A stretch of DNA of 64,000 nt from Phymorhynchus buccinoides (lineage: Eukaryota; Mollusca; Gastropoda; Neogastropoda; Raphitomidae): positions 11,145,183-11,209,182 of the forward strand of contig CM065706.1 in assembly GCA_017654935.2 (NCBI GenBank), written 5' to 3'. A program made the position numbers and the translations under genes. Positions 55,301 to 64,000 of this stretch are shown here, one piece after another. Under the pieces are notes generated by a model. It searched no databases. It was not told where the DNA came from and saw only the letters and a list, made by a program, of their open reading frames with translations. Positions within the stretch are counted from its first letter, which is position 1; every line of letters starts with the position of its first letter.

Positions 55301-55944
55301 AAAATACACCCACATGTGTGCAACTTTTCCTGCTATACAAGGATTTCCTGTTTTTGAATTTTTACCAGAAAAGGAAGTTCCTTTTTTTAAAAAAATTTGT
55401 CAGACAAGATCTTTGTGTGTCCACTGTATTTTTCAAACGCTTAAAAATAAGCATTTGTATAAATTGTGGAAAAAGCAAACTAAAAATGCCTTCATAAATC
55501 AATTTTTGCTTCAGCTGCAGGGGGACATTACCCCTGGACCCCGGCCTTTCAGGGTTTTTTTTCATTTTGTGTAGTTGCACCCCGTGCATTCAGACCACTC
55601 TGTTTGTGCGTCTCTCTCTTCTCTCTTTCTCTGTCTGGCTCTCTGTGTCTCCGTCTGTCTGTCTGTCTGTCTGTATGTCTGTCTCTTTCTCTTTCTCTCT
55701 CTCGTTCTCTTTCTCTCTCTATCATTATAAGTGTGAGTGTGATTTGTTAATAGTGTGGCCTGGGCGTCAGTGTCCATCAGTGTGAGTGTTTCAAGTTGGT
55801 TGCGAAATTAAATGTACTGTTGATTATTTCATTCATTATTTGGGCGTGATTGAGAAATTGACTGAGGGATCAGGGAAGGGGGGTGTTGGTCAATGTTTGA
55901 TGTATACTTTTTGTTCATTGTGTTTACTATTCATTTTAGTGATT

Positions 55945-56015
55945 TCTGTAAAGCGCTTAGAGCTTAAAGATTAGGCGCTATAAAAGTTGTCTTAATAAAT
56001 TAAATAAATAAATGT
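55945..56015 (+). mobile_element. LINE 3' tail next to the first exon copy
   Basis: TAAAGCGCTTAGAGC, TTAGGCGCTATAAAAG and an AAAT-rich tail. It ends a few bases before the first decayed copy of the MSH6 exon. Confidence 0.6.
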
Positions 56016-56017
56016 TC

Positions 56018-56105
56018 AAGCTTTGATGATGATTCTGACGCAGCCATGGCAGGTATTTGCTCCCCAGTGGCAGAGCTACAACAAAAACCAACAGACATAA
56101 GATTG
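56018..56105 (+). pseudogene. Decayed copy A of the MSH6 lever exon
   Basis: It reads FDDDSDAAMAGICSPVAELQ, recognisably related to DDDFDTAMADIRHTEGELQ of the exon at 56522. Downstream ACAACAAAAACCAACAGACA matches the sequence after copy B, so intron was duplicated too. No acceptor precedes it. Confidence 0.55.
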
Positions 56106-56162
56106 TGAGAATTTATTACTGTATATTATCAAAATGTGATTAATATTGTAACATGATGAAAT

Positions 56163-56306
56163 CAGGCATGGGAATTGTCCGGGAATTCACGGATTTCCGC
56201 GGAAAAAAAGAAAGAAATTGTTACTAAATACTTCTTTTTTTGTTACTAAATACTTCAATTGGGTTTTTTTTTCATAGTTTTTTGTCTCTGACAATTCCCA
56301 TGCCTG
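56163..56306. mobile_element. hAT-like MITE with 17-bp perfect ends
   Basis: CAGGCATGGGAATTGTC at 56163-56179 is mirrored exactly by GACAATTCCCATGCCTG at 56290-56306. TGAAAT is duplicated on both sides (56157-56162 and 56307-56312). CAG...CTG ends suggest a hAT-type element, though six bases is shorter than the usual eight. Confidence 0.85.
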
Positions 56307-56340
56307 TGAAATTATTATTATTATAAATTTTTTTTTAAAG

Positions 56341-56405
56341 GTGTTGACAATGTTTTTGACACAGCCATGGAGGAGGACATTATTCGTCACACAGAGGCGG
56401 TACTG
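56341..56405 (+). pseudogene. Decayed copy B of the MSH6 lever exon
   Basis: After TTTTTTTTAAAG it reads GVDNVFDTAMEEDIIRHTEA VL, with one extra codon or so compared with the exon at 56522. The acceptor is present but the second half (QDYLEEQKKRLGCR) is missing. It may be a pseudo-exon. Confidence 0.65.
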
Positions 56406-56521
56406 GTAATGACTGGTACAACAAAGTAAACAGACAGACCAATGTAAAACCCGATTGTTATGAAATTGTGGTTAACGCTGTACCTTGTTGAATAACAATT
56501 TTTTTTTTTTTGTGTGTGCAG

Positions 56522-56622
56522 GTGTTGACGATGACTTTGATACGGCCATGGCGGACATTCGTCACACGGAGGGGGAGCTACAGGACTACCTGGAGGAGCA
56601 GAAGAAGCGGCTGGGATGCAGG
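56522..56622 (+). CDS. MSH6: MSH6 exon, lever region
   Basis: After a T-rich tract and GTGTGTGCAG the 101-nt exon enters with two bases of a codon, giving G then VDDDFDTAMADIRHTEG and ELQDYLEEQKKRLGCR, and ends at AGG before GTCAGT. In human MSH6 the matching part is GFDSDYDQALADIREN...YLEKQRNRIGCR, in the lever just before the clamp domain. MSH6 pairs with MSH2 to form MutS-alpha, which recognises base mismatches and small loops in nuclear DNA. The frame is intact and both splice sites are good. The next exon, expected to begin with a TxVYWGIG-like segment, was not found before the window ends. Confidence 0.85.
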
Positions 56623-56664
56623 GTCAGTCTGTGGATTACTGCTGATTTTAAAGCGCTTTGTCCT

Positions 56665-56800
56665 CCCGTGGGAATACCGGGGGGGGGAGGGGGGTCTTCT
56701 GGAAGTTCTGTGCTTGTAACTTCCTCTAATCTGTCACTCTCTTTGACTGCCTTTTTCCCTTTTGCTTACTGTCATCTACTATCTTTTTTGTTGGTTTTTG
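56665..56800 (+). repeat. Short copy of the 22960/33920 repeat
   Basis: A G run, then GTTCTGTGCTTGTAACTTCC, TCTAATCTGTCACTCTCTTTGACT and TTTTCCCTTTTGCTTACTGTCATC. Confidence 0.65.
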
Positions 56801-57350
56801 TTGTTGTTGCTGTCCCATCTTCTGGGCCGTACAGTGGCGTTGCTCCCACACCGCTCGTTCCGAATCCCAATTCGCAGCTACACCCCGGTTTGTTCAAGTC
56901 GCAGAATCCGAGACCAGCAGTCCAAGGGGAGCGAATCTATGTCAGGCCATCAGGAGGCAACCAACCGAGGAGACACTGCACTTCTGCTGAGTCACTTCGG
57001 TGGAGTTCAGTGGAGCCTGTTCAGGACACTGGACACTGGAAAACTTTATTTGACAAGGATAAAGATTTTAGGTGATGCCTATTCTTACAATCTGTCCTTA
57101 CAGGACACCACCTACTAAGCCCCCTACTGACGACACTATTCTCTTAGTCGCGGAGCCAGCGTGAGTGAGGTCCTCCTCCGAGGGCGCCACCACGACCGTC
57201 CACCGACAGCTCCCCAGAACACACTGATCCCCATGACTTTGACCCGAACGCACCAAGGCATAGACTGGATTGGAAACCGAAACTGAGGTCACCATGAGAG
57301 CAGGGCATGCAAAGCCACAGAATTTGAGACATTTTTTAATTTTATGATTG
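56801..57350. other. Unassigned part of the MSH6 intron
   Basis: A plus-strand frame (56760-57118) with Pro-rich sequence covers part of it but lacks a known domain or clear splice sites. It is not called as a gene. Confidence 0.35.
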
Positions 57351-57354
57351 ATGG

Positions 57355-57703
57355 AAAATGAGTCCGATGATGATGATGCTATGGAGTTCCGTATCGGTCT
57401 GAGACTGCATGGCAGGGCTGTGTTCTACGCTTCCTTTCATAATGATATCCCGGCGTTAACCAGGCCCGAGAACTACAGACACCTGCAGTGTTGGTCTTGC
57501 AATTAGATCAACACTCTCAGAATCACATCCGTTAAGTGGATGAAACTCGACTGTGTGGTTTCAGTCTTCCCATTGAGCCCATAGCCACTCACTCTGGGTA
57601 GGAGTCGGTCCAGGACTGAAAAAACCCTCGCCTCTGATGGGACTCGAACCCAAGACCTCCCAGCCAGTAGTCTGTGACGCTAACCACTACACCACGGCGG
57701 CTG
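57355..57703 (-). mobile_element. tRNA-derived SINE, nearly complete
   Basis: The minus strand starts GCCGTGGTGTAGTGGTTAGCG (A box), then GGTCTTGGGTTCGAGTCCCA (B box), then a body of about 270 bp, and ends in a CATCATCATC tail near 57365. The A/B spacing fits RNA polymerase III promoters. Confidence 0.7.
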
Positions 57704-57704
57704 G

Positions 57705-57955
57705 TCGATCATCTACTATCTTTCTGCCTTACTGGTCCATTCTCCTGCCTTTTTTCAAGAAACACTTTCAAACACATTTCCTCCAGCTGAAGTCGGACTT
57801 GCTGGGCCTAACTATTTCTTAGTTAGGCGCATAACGGCAGCATGACGCATCTGCGCTCATAATTGATAGGGAACTGTCTGAGCGATCGACGAAGAAGTAG
57901 AGCGCTTTGTGATTCGTGAAAAACGCTGTGTAAATGTTTCTGTGTTGTGATGTAT
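57705..57955 (+). mobile_element. LINE C-terminus and 3' tail
   Basis: CCTGCCTTTTTTCAAGAAACAC codes FFKKHFQTHF-like residues, typical of the last residues of CR1-like proteins. It is followed by GAGCGCTTTGTGATTCGTG and AACGCTGTGTAAATG. Confidence 0.55.
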
Positions 57956-57977
57956 TAATTGTGATGACATCGGTGTA

Positions 57978-58091
57978 GAGTGGCACAGTGGTATCGCGTT
58001 CGCTTCGTGTCAAGTAAACCCGAGTTCGAACCTGGGTACAGGGGATTTTTCCCTCACATTCTGCACTAGGCCTTAACGGTCTGAACGTGGA

Positions 58092-58122
<31 letters not shown>

Positions 58123-58185
58123 CGTGTGCCCATGCACTTAGCATATGTTAAACCCAGTGGCAACGAAAAAGTTGTCATTTGGTAA
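57978..58185 (+). mobile_element. tRNA-derived SINE
   Basis: Head: GTGGCACAGTGGTATCGCG (A box) and CCCGAGTTCGAACCTGGG (B box). Body: GGTCTGAACGTGGAGTCTTT, CGGATGAGACGATAAACCGA, GGTCCCGTGTGCC. A second body fragment is at 31535-31630. Confidence 0.7.
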
Positions 58186-58317
58186 AAAATTTACCCCCCC
58201 CCATCAGTGACAAAAACCGCATGCAAAAAAAAATAATATAAAAAAATTGGGGTGTGGCGTGCGCGCTCTCCAGGTGGGAGCAACCCGAATTTCACAGAGA
58301 CGCCTCTGTGACTATAA

Positions 58318-58366
58318 AGTACCTAATACTATAAAGTACCTAATACTATAAAGTACCTAATACTAA
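58318..58366 (+). repeat. 19-bp tandem repeat, three units
   Basis: ACTATAAAGTACCTAATACT is repeated without change. Confidence 0.9.
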
Positions 58367-58379
58367 TGTACTTAGCAGT

Positions 58380-58477
58380 AGAAGAAGCGGCTGGGATGCA
58401 GGGTTGATTACTGCTGATTGTAAAGCGCTTTGCGATTCGTGAGTCAAAACCCGCTATATGAATGTATCTGTATTGTG
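58380..58477 (+). pseudogene. Copy D: 3' end of the MSH6 exon with intron start
   Basis: GAAGAAGCGGCTGGGATGCA then GGGTTGATTACTGCTGATTG and TAAAGCGCTTTGCGATTCGTG repeats 56600-56660 (exon end, donor region, intron). The donor GTCAGT is lost. This shows a local duplication of about 1.78-kb period. Confidence 0.75.
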
Positions 58478-58982
58478 CAGACCTGTTTACCTTTACGATT
58501 TTGCCGTAATTTTTACGGGGAAAAGTCCAATTACGGCTACGGAATAAAAATACGGGAAAATAAAATCCTAAATATAAAAAAAAACCCACTACAGTTGCGT
58601 CGGTAAGCGAAGCTTTTGAAACGATGCGGTGAAAAGTCAGTTCGTGCCATTTCCGTTTCTGTTTCAAAATGGCGTCCAAGCGAGTGCATTCCGAAGCTTC
58701 TGTATGTTCTGGTCGAAAAAATCAAAAGAAAAGACATCAAAATTCACTTAAATGGCTCAGAAATTCCGGGAAAGTGACCTAAGAATTCCAGGAATATTCA
58801 GCACTAGGTGACGAGCATGTGTTCTGTGTCTACTACTCGACGGACATTTAGTATTGCACACTCAGGTCAGTACGATATCGACGTTCATTGGTCACGCGTT
58901 GGATTATTTTTTTTTCTCCTCAAAATTACGTTTTTTGGGTTTCAGAAATTACATTTTTGCAAAATAGGGGTAAACAGGTCTG
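58478..58982 (+). mobile_element. DNA transposon remnant with BED-type finger (hAT-like)
   Basis: The ends CAGACCTGTTTACC and GGTAAACAGGTCTG are perfect inverted repeats, and ATTGTG is duplicated outside (58472-58477 and 58983-58988). It encloses the first coding part of a BED-finger protein. 505 bp is far too short for a full transposase, so it is deleted. Confidence 0.75.
58670..58905 (+). pseudogene. BED-type zinc-finger fragment
   Basis: ATG starts MASKRVHSEASVCSGRKNQ, then SLKWLRNSGKVT, a stop, EFQEYSALGDEHVFCVYYS, another frame break, and FSIAHSGQYDIDVHWSR. F-C-x2-(C)-x-x-D-F-S-I-A-H-S-G-x-x-D-I is the same finger type as at 14345-14765 (CHADFS, HGG). The second Cys reads as Tyr. It belongs to the transposon around it. 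Confidence 0.65.
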
Positions 58983-59091
58983 ATTGTGATTTATTAATTG
59001 TCATGACTGTATTGTGATTTAGTAGTGGGCATGACAATCTGCTTGGGAGTAGAAGCGTTCTAATATTGCAAGGTCAGATTGTTGATTGCTT

Positions 59092-59163
59092 CTGCCCGTG
59101 GTTGAATGGTTAGAGTGCTCGGCGGAGGTGCGGAAAGTCAAGGGTTCGAGTACCCCCTCCCCT
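59092..59163 (+). mobile_element. tRNA-derived SINE head
   Basis: GCCCGTGGTTGAATGGTTAG (A box) and TCAAGGGTTCGAGTACCCCC (B box), with a loop length that fits a tRNA. It resembles a tRNA but lacks a convincing anticodon stem. Confidence 0.55.
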
Positions 59164-59289
59164 GCTCAACAAAAGGTTTGACGGCAGCAAAAAATTCTGA
59201 TGGAAGGATTTCTCGGCCAGCAAAATTACGGACAGTTGCCTGAAGTTACTGATTTCAGAGCTTGGGATTACTGACAGTGAAGATTTTGG

Positions 59290-59304
59290 GTAAGCAGGTC
59301 TGCT
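59290..59304 (+). mobile_element. Right end of a second CAGACCTG element
   Basis: GGGTAAGCAGGTCTG is similar to the right end GGTAAACAGGTCTG at 58969-58982. It lies 17 bp before the third gap. Confidence 0.45.
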
Positions 59305-59320
59305 GATACCTAATAGACGA

Positions 59321-59820
59321 NNNNNNNNNNNNNNNNNNNNNNNNNNNNNNNNNNNNNNNNNNNNNNNNNNNNNNNNNNNNNNNNNNNNNNNNNNNNNNNN
59401 NNNNNNNNNNNNNNNNNNNNNNNNNNNNNNNNNNNNNNNNNNNNNNNNNNNNNNNNNNNNNNNNNNNNNNNNNNNNNNNNNNNNNNNNNNNNNNNNNNNN
59501 NNNNNNNNNNNNNNNNNNNNNNNNNNNNNNNNNNNNNNNNNNNNNNNNNNNNNNNNNNNNNNNNNNNNNNNNNNNNNNNNNNNNNNNNNNNNNNNNNNNN
59601 NNNNNNNNNNNNNNNNNNNNNNNNNNNNNNNNNNNNNNNNNNNNNNNNNNNNNNNNNNNNNNNNNNNNNNNNNNNNNNNNNNNNNNNNNNNNNNNNNNNN
59701 NNNNNNNNNNNNNNNNNNNNNNNNNNNNNNNNNNNNNNNNNNNNNNNNNNNNNNNNNNNNNNNNNNNNNNNNNNNNNNNNNNNNNNNNNNNNNNNNNNNN
59801 NNNNNNNNNNNNNNNNNNNN
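59321..59820. other. Assembly gap (500 N)
   Basis: 500 N. Confidence 1.
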
Positions 59821-59829
59821 TCCCGAGAG

Positions 59830-61000
59830 GCCATACCGCAGGGGTTGTACACCTTTTACTAGATTTCTGGGAAAGCGCGTGCTACCGCGGAGAAACTCGA
59901 CCTCCGCGACAAACACTTAATATTCGCGCACTGAACGAGGCTTCAACGTGATATTTGTCCGTCTTTTTTTTTGTTTCTGTTATTTTTTGCGTTCTTCCAG
60001 AATGTGGTGTAGAGTCAACGAAATTATTTTTTGTGCAATCGAAACACGCCAGGGCTCCCCGTCGTCCCAAAAACAGGGGTCCCCAGGGCCTCCCTTAGGA
60101 CACTACAGTTAAGAGTCTAAGGTGGATATAAGGTCCCAGTGTCATTGCGAATGATAAAAGGAATTTTTCTAGCGCATCCCTGGACCCCCTGCCATTCCTT
60201 TTACAGGGTCCTCTAGAATTCTAGTACTTAATAGACCCCCCAATGGGGGTCCATGGGAGCCCTGCAACACTGCAAGTGCAATGCCAGGATTTGGGAATTT
60301 TTTAAAATATATTTTTCAAGGGAAACGAATCAAGTTTTAAGCAACTTGGTCAGAATCTTCGTTGAGCCCATCAACCCTTTCACTCCCCGGAACTATTAGT
60401 ACTTTTAGCGAACGAACTACCTAAAAAAACTTTTAGAAAATTACTAAAGATTTCTTCAATAGGGCCTGAAGAAAAATGTGTAAGACGCTTGAAAATTCGC
60501 TGCAAACTAGAATATGGGCGTTTTTTAAAAATAATTTCTTGTAAAGATTAAATGATGTATGTTTTATTGAAGGAAAACGAATGAAGAACGCAATTGTTGT
60601 AATTTTCAATGCTGACTGCGTGAGATAACTCATTAATCAGGGGGCAGATAGACGAGATTAAAAAAAAAAAGACTTGAAAAAATAAATTAAGAAATAAGAC
60701 TGAAAATTCAGGTCTGAACTACTTGTGTCGTGATTGGGATTGAACAAGTTCATAAACTTTATTCCCAACACACTTTTCATCATTTTTATTGTCGGAAAAT
60801 TAAGCAAATTTCATGTAGTTTTCTTGACATTTACCTTCTGGAAGCCAGATTGATATACTTGGCCACTTTTTTGCTTTACAAAATGCACACACACAAAAAC
60901 GCGTCAAAATCGACCCCAAATTTCCAAAGAAACAGGTTCAGACCCTGCTCAAATCGTGTCAACTTAAACGGAAGGAAATCAGAGCTTCAGATTGTCAGCG
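59830..61000. other. Unassigned stretch
   Basis: No gene was recognised. A short block with GGGGTCC/GGACCCC inversions lies at 60060-60260. Confidence 0.4.
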
Positions 61001-61009
61001 GGCCAGGGT

Positions 61010-61075
61010 CATTGACCCATATTGATGGTGATTTGACCCTCATTTTGTGCAGCAAGGGGTCATCTGACCCATGAA
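61010..61075 (+). repeat. GGGTCAT-TGACCC repeat fragment
   Basis: TTGACCCATATTGATGG, TTTGACCCTCATTTTGTGCA and GGGGTCATCTGACCCATGAA recur at 61795-61882 as CCCCTCATTTCTGCAGTCA and GGGGTCATATGACCCTTGAA. Confidence 0.55.
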
Positions 61076-61474
61076 GTGTGCTTTATCATTTAAAGCCAGC
61101 GCGGTACTATATAAGCAAGCAGTAGGCTAAAAATGTCAGTTTCTGCTTCGCGCGCTCCGCAGCGAAAGCATCCTTTTTTCAAACGAAAAAGGAGGGAAAA
61201 ACTAAACGTGGCTACAGGCGAAAGCCTAAAGCTAGGAGTGTAACTGAATAGTTGTTCTCTCTCTTATGTATAGCTACTCTCTCTCTTTGGACCTGTGATT
61301 TGAGCGCGCGTGATCATGCGTCTCACGAGCGAAGCACTGAAGCGCTTTTCTCTCACAGAAAAATTCATGACAACTGTGTTACATACCATCTCTCTCAAGA
61401 GTCTGTTGTGAACAATAACTGCATAAAAATAATGCTCTCTCTTCGCGGATGATGATCTAGCTCTATGTGTCTTT

Positions 61475-61540
61475 CGGGGGATTTGAACCGCCCTGTAACT
61501 GGCGCGACCAGCTCGGGTTGACTTAATGTACAAAACTAAA
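61475..61540 (-). mobile_element. tRNA-like SINE remnant
   Basis: The minus strand reads CAACCCGAGCTGGTCGCGCC and GGGCGGTTCAAATCCCCCG (B box). The A box is degraded. Confidence 0.4.
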
Positions 61541-61559
61541 TATCATCAGTGGATAGCTT

Positions 61560-61705
61560 GTGCATCTTGGGCAAAAGTCCTCTCTATGGCCGTCTCTCTC
61601 ACTCTCTTCTCGCTTCTCTTCTCCCTCTCTCTCTCTGCTCTTCTCTTTCTCTCTACGTCTCTCTCCTCTCTCTCCTCATAGTGCTCTCTCTCTCTCTCCT
61701 GATTC
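61560..61705 (+). repeat. CT-rich low-complexity tract
   Basis: CTCTCTCTC with TTCTC variants. Confidence 0.85.
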
Positions 61706-61794
61706 GGACTGTAAGTCAGCGCAGACGGACTCACAACTGACTAGACCGATTCCTGGGATCCGCTCTTTTATAGCTCAGTGGTTGCCTTTACATG

Positions 61795-61882
61795 TAATAC
61801 TACAGTGGCACATTACTGGCACATTATTTTGGAAAATGTCCCCTCATTTCTGCAGTCAGGGGTCATATGACCCTTGAAGTTT
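61795..61882 (+). repeat. GGGTCAT-TGACCC repeat, second fragment
   Basis: See 61010-61075; the palindromic GGGTCATATGACCC is intact here. Confidence 0.55.
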
Positions 61883-62157
61883 GAAAACAATCTGATGCTC
61901 TGGGGAAGTAACTCAGTCTTTTAATTCAGATCTGGGCTACCGAGTAGGTTATGCCCCCTAAGCGCTTCGAAACTCGTTCTTGGGAGTGAAAAGGCTTAAC
62001 AGTGTTGCTTTGATTGAGAACGTAGATCTGAGAGTCAACTGAAGTATTTTTGTATTTGTAAACAGGAACATTATCATGACAGTGGAATGTTGTGGGGTTT
62101 TTTACCTTCTCGAATAGCAGAACAATTCCTTCTTCTTCTTTTTCTTCTGCGTTCCAG

Positions 62158-62287
62158 TGGCCATGTTAAAATCTTTAGTGCAGTCCCGACGGTGAAGTCT
62201 GCTGTCTTTTGTAGCGCCTTGGTTGGTCCCCACAGCTTCTCCTGGAGCTTCACTCTCACCGGCCAGGTTTGACACCGAATGTTCTTG
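62158..62287 (+). CDS. Possible exon, unknown gene
   Basis: A strong pyrimidine tract with CTGCGTTCCAG precedes it and TTCTTG/GTAAGT follows, both near ideal. However, the plus frames are broken: one reads AMLKSLVQSRR then a stop, after which the same frame continues SLLSFVAPWLVPTASPGASL and SPARFDTECSW. It may be a non-coding exon, an exon with one error, or chance. No family is assigned. Confidence 0.25.
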
Positions 62288-62289
62288 GT

Positions 62290-62600
62290 AAGTAGGGATG
62301 ACAGTCCTGGTGGATAATGCTGTCAGGAGTCTGGATGCCACAGTGCCACAGGGCACTCACTTGTGTGTGACAGGTTTATCCTGTGGAGACGTGTGAACAG
62401 AGTTGGAAGTGGCCTGTTCTCAGTCTAAACAATATCACCTGGTGCTGACGACTGAGGCCCTGTAGATCATCATTGTCTTTTTCAATCCCTAGTCGTCCCC
62501 TCCAAGACTCATGGAACCTGGCGCGCAGAAATGGTTTGTGCCTCCTTATATGGCAGTGGATGATCTGGCTGATTCATTATAATATATTTGCTATACATCT
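62290..62600. other. Unassigned stretch
   Basis: Nothing recognised. Confidence 0.4.
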
Positions 62601-62604
62601 GTAT

Positions 62605-62735
62605 CGTTAAAAATGTGGGACTTTCCCGGTAGTTGCATTGCCTCCGGGCATTGCCTCCAGGATTGTTCCCACCATCTTTATATCTACTCATGTCCCATAT
62701 GTGTCTGTTTCAGACCGAGAGGACGTTAAACGGAT
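62605..62735 (+). repeat. GAGGACGT-family unit
   Basis: TGGGACTTTCCCGGTAGTTG, CCTCCGGGCATTGCCTCCAG, CATGTCCCATATGTGTCTG and CAGACCGAGAGGACGTTAAA: a good match to the units at 50.9-51.8 kb. Confidence 0.8.
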
Positions 62736-62739
62736 TTTC

Positions 62740-63500
62740 ATCATCTGGCTGAAATTCATTTGGCTGCCCTGCTTTGAGAGTTTGTCAGCCTGCTGAAACA
62801 ATTCCACTTTTGGAGCAAAGTACTCCAAATCTTACGAGAAATGATAGATGATTCGATGATCTGATCGGGTTTGATTTGACCATAAAATGAAATGGTCGGC
62901 CTTGGTTTTAACTCATTTAATCCTGCGCCCGACAAAGCATTGGACAAGAAGTCTTTGTTTCCCATTTTCACAGATGAAGCTGCCAGGCCACAAATGGTTT
63001 GTTTTGTGGATTTTTTTTTTGGGGGGGGGGAGTTGAGAATATTGAAACTTATCACCTGAAAATCTTCTTCTGCATTCCTGATCACTTGAAAATAATATTG
63101 AAAAAATAAATTGTATTAATTTATTGACATTGTGGGCTGGAAAGTTCTTTCACTTGAAAGTTCTGTGATTGAAGAGCGTCTTTCAGTCTTCGGCGAACTG
63201 AAGCCATATATTGCACTAATGTTGTGATTAAAAATTGCGATGTACTGAGTTTCTGCGGAATGGGACTAACAATTGTGATTGTAGCGCGTTGAAATTGTGT
63301 GACGTACTGAGTTTTGTTGAATGAAAATGTATGGTAAAATGTATTTTGTTCACTTGAACACGCATTAATTATGTATAAAAAAATGAAGGGTCAAAATGCA
63401 TGGTTTAGAGGTGTTTCTTCTCTGTAGACCTGCACTCCGTAGTTTCGACATCTTTACATTATGTATCTTGTCGTGGTCGGTAACCAGTTTCTGTGTATAT
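62740..63500. other. Unassigned stretch
   Basis: A G-rich run at 63020-63030. No exon or element was recognised. Confidence 0.4.
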
Positions 63501-63501
63501 T

Positions 63502-63949
63502 GTCGGTGAAATTCACAAACCTCGTATCTCCATTTTAGGTAGTTTTGAAAAAGAAAAAAGAAAAAGTTTTAAAAATTAACCACCTTTACCATAATTTATT
63601 AACTCTAATGAATATGTTGTTCAAGGCAGTGCTAGTTTAGTCCTGCATTTTGTTAAAAAGTACTTTACTTTATACTTGATGGCTATATATATATATTACT
63701 TGAAAAGAACGAAGATACCAGTTTTTGTCCTTTAACTAGATCTGAATTTGGGACTTACGATTTTTTCTTCTATGTTCACAACCTCGTTTTACCCCAGATA
63801 GAAAGTCGTTAGAGATAACGAGCTTTTGGTGGAAGGTGGCGGGGAAAAAATTAGAGAGCTGACTCAAAAGAAAAACTGGATAATTAGAGAGCTAAAAAAC
63901 TAAAAACAAAACAAAAAATCGAGATACGAGGGTTGTGAATTTCACCGAC
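63502..63949 (+). mobile_element. Inverted-repeat element, copy 2 (448 bp)
   Basis: Left GTCGGTGAAATTCACAAACC and TCGTATCTC; right GAGATACGA and GGGTTGTGAATTTCACCGAC. This is a near-perfect 29-bp inverted repeat. The inner blocks match the copy at 6795-7231 in reverse. Confidence 0.85.
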
Positions 63950-64000
63950 GGTATGTGGGGACTAATAGGCGTGAGAAAAGATGTAGAAAGGGTGTGTCTT

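Noticed and set aside
57978..58042. A functional tRNA gene
   Set aside because: A and B boxes are present but the arms do not pair into a cloverleaf, and a SINE body follows. The same reasoning was used at 31969, 57625 and 59092.

Overview
This is animal nuclear DNA, most likely from a mollusc (a gastropod is my best guess, by inference from the style of its repeats). It has introns with GT/AG borders, non-LTR retrotransposons of L1-Tx1 and CR1/L2-like types, tRNA-derived SINEs, foldback DNA elements, TTAGGG-type tracts and long CA, CT and TG arrays. No bacterial operon is present. Three runs of exactly 500 N (8629-9128, 32366-32865, 59321-59820) are scaffold gaps of unknown true size. The first ~20 kb carries many one-base differences between tandem copies, and a likely exon there needs two extra bases removed to read through. 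That part looks poorly polished or strongly decayed.

Two host genes are recognisable, arranged head to head. On the minus strand is RPN2 (ribophorin II, a subunit of the ER oligosaccharyltransferase): a 10-nt coding first exon at 21806-21815, a well-supported second exon at 20156-20349, and a probable later exon near 15.73-15.84 kb. On the plus strand is MSH6 (mismatch recognition partner of MSH2): a likely first exon at 29617-29782 with a PCNA-binding motif, and a firm exon from the lever region at 56522-56622. The 27 kb between the two MSH6 exons is almost all mobile and simple-sequence DNA plus one gap, and the PWWP and mismatch-binding exons were not found. Isolated sequences with good splice borders at 35193-35294 (-), 44097-44160 (-) and 62158-62287 (+) may be further exons.

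Layout: 1-20 kb holds satellites (1-1.76, 9.17-11.5, 11.68-12.78 kb), small MITEs, a broken BED-type zinc-finger gene and the RPN2 3' part. 20-30 kb holds the RPN2 5' end, the intergenic region and the MSH6 promoter; it contains foldback elements with telomere-like cores and a 1.5-kb solo LTR. 30-45 kb holds a telomere-cored hairpin, a GC-rich block, a broken L1-Tx1 element, a second solo LTR and a CR1-like element. 45-50 kb is microsatellite and minisatellite DNA. 50.8-53 kb is a dead piggyBac. 55.9-58.5 kb holds the MSH6 lever exon with decayed tandem copies of it. 58.5-64 kb holds a BED-finger DNA transposon, SINEs and a 450-bp inverted-repeat element.

The most unusual pattern is a set of foldback elements ending in ACCGGTG-like inverted repeats with TTAGGG-like repeats in the middle. 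Three copies of one family share a CCAAT box and an ATGGCGG motif on one side. That side faces the RPN2 start, the MSH6 start, and a third candidate exon, respectively. They may act as mobile promoter modules.
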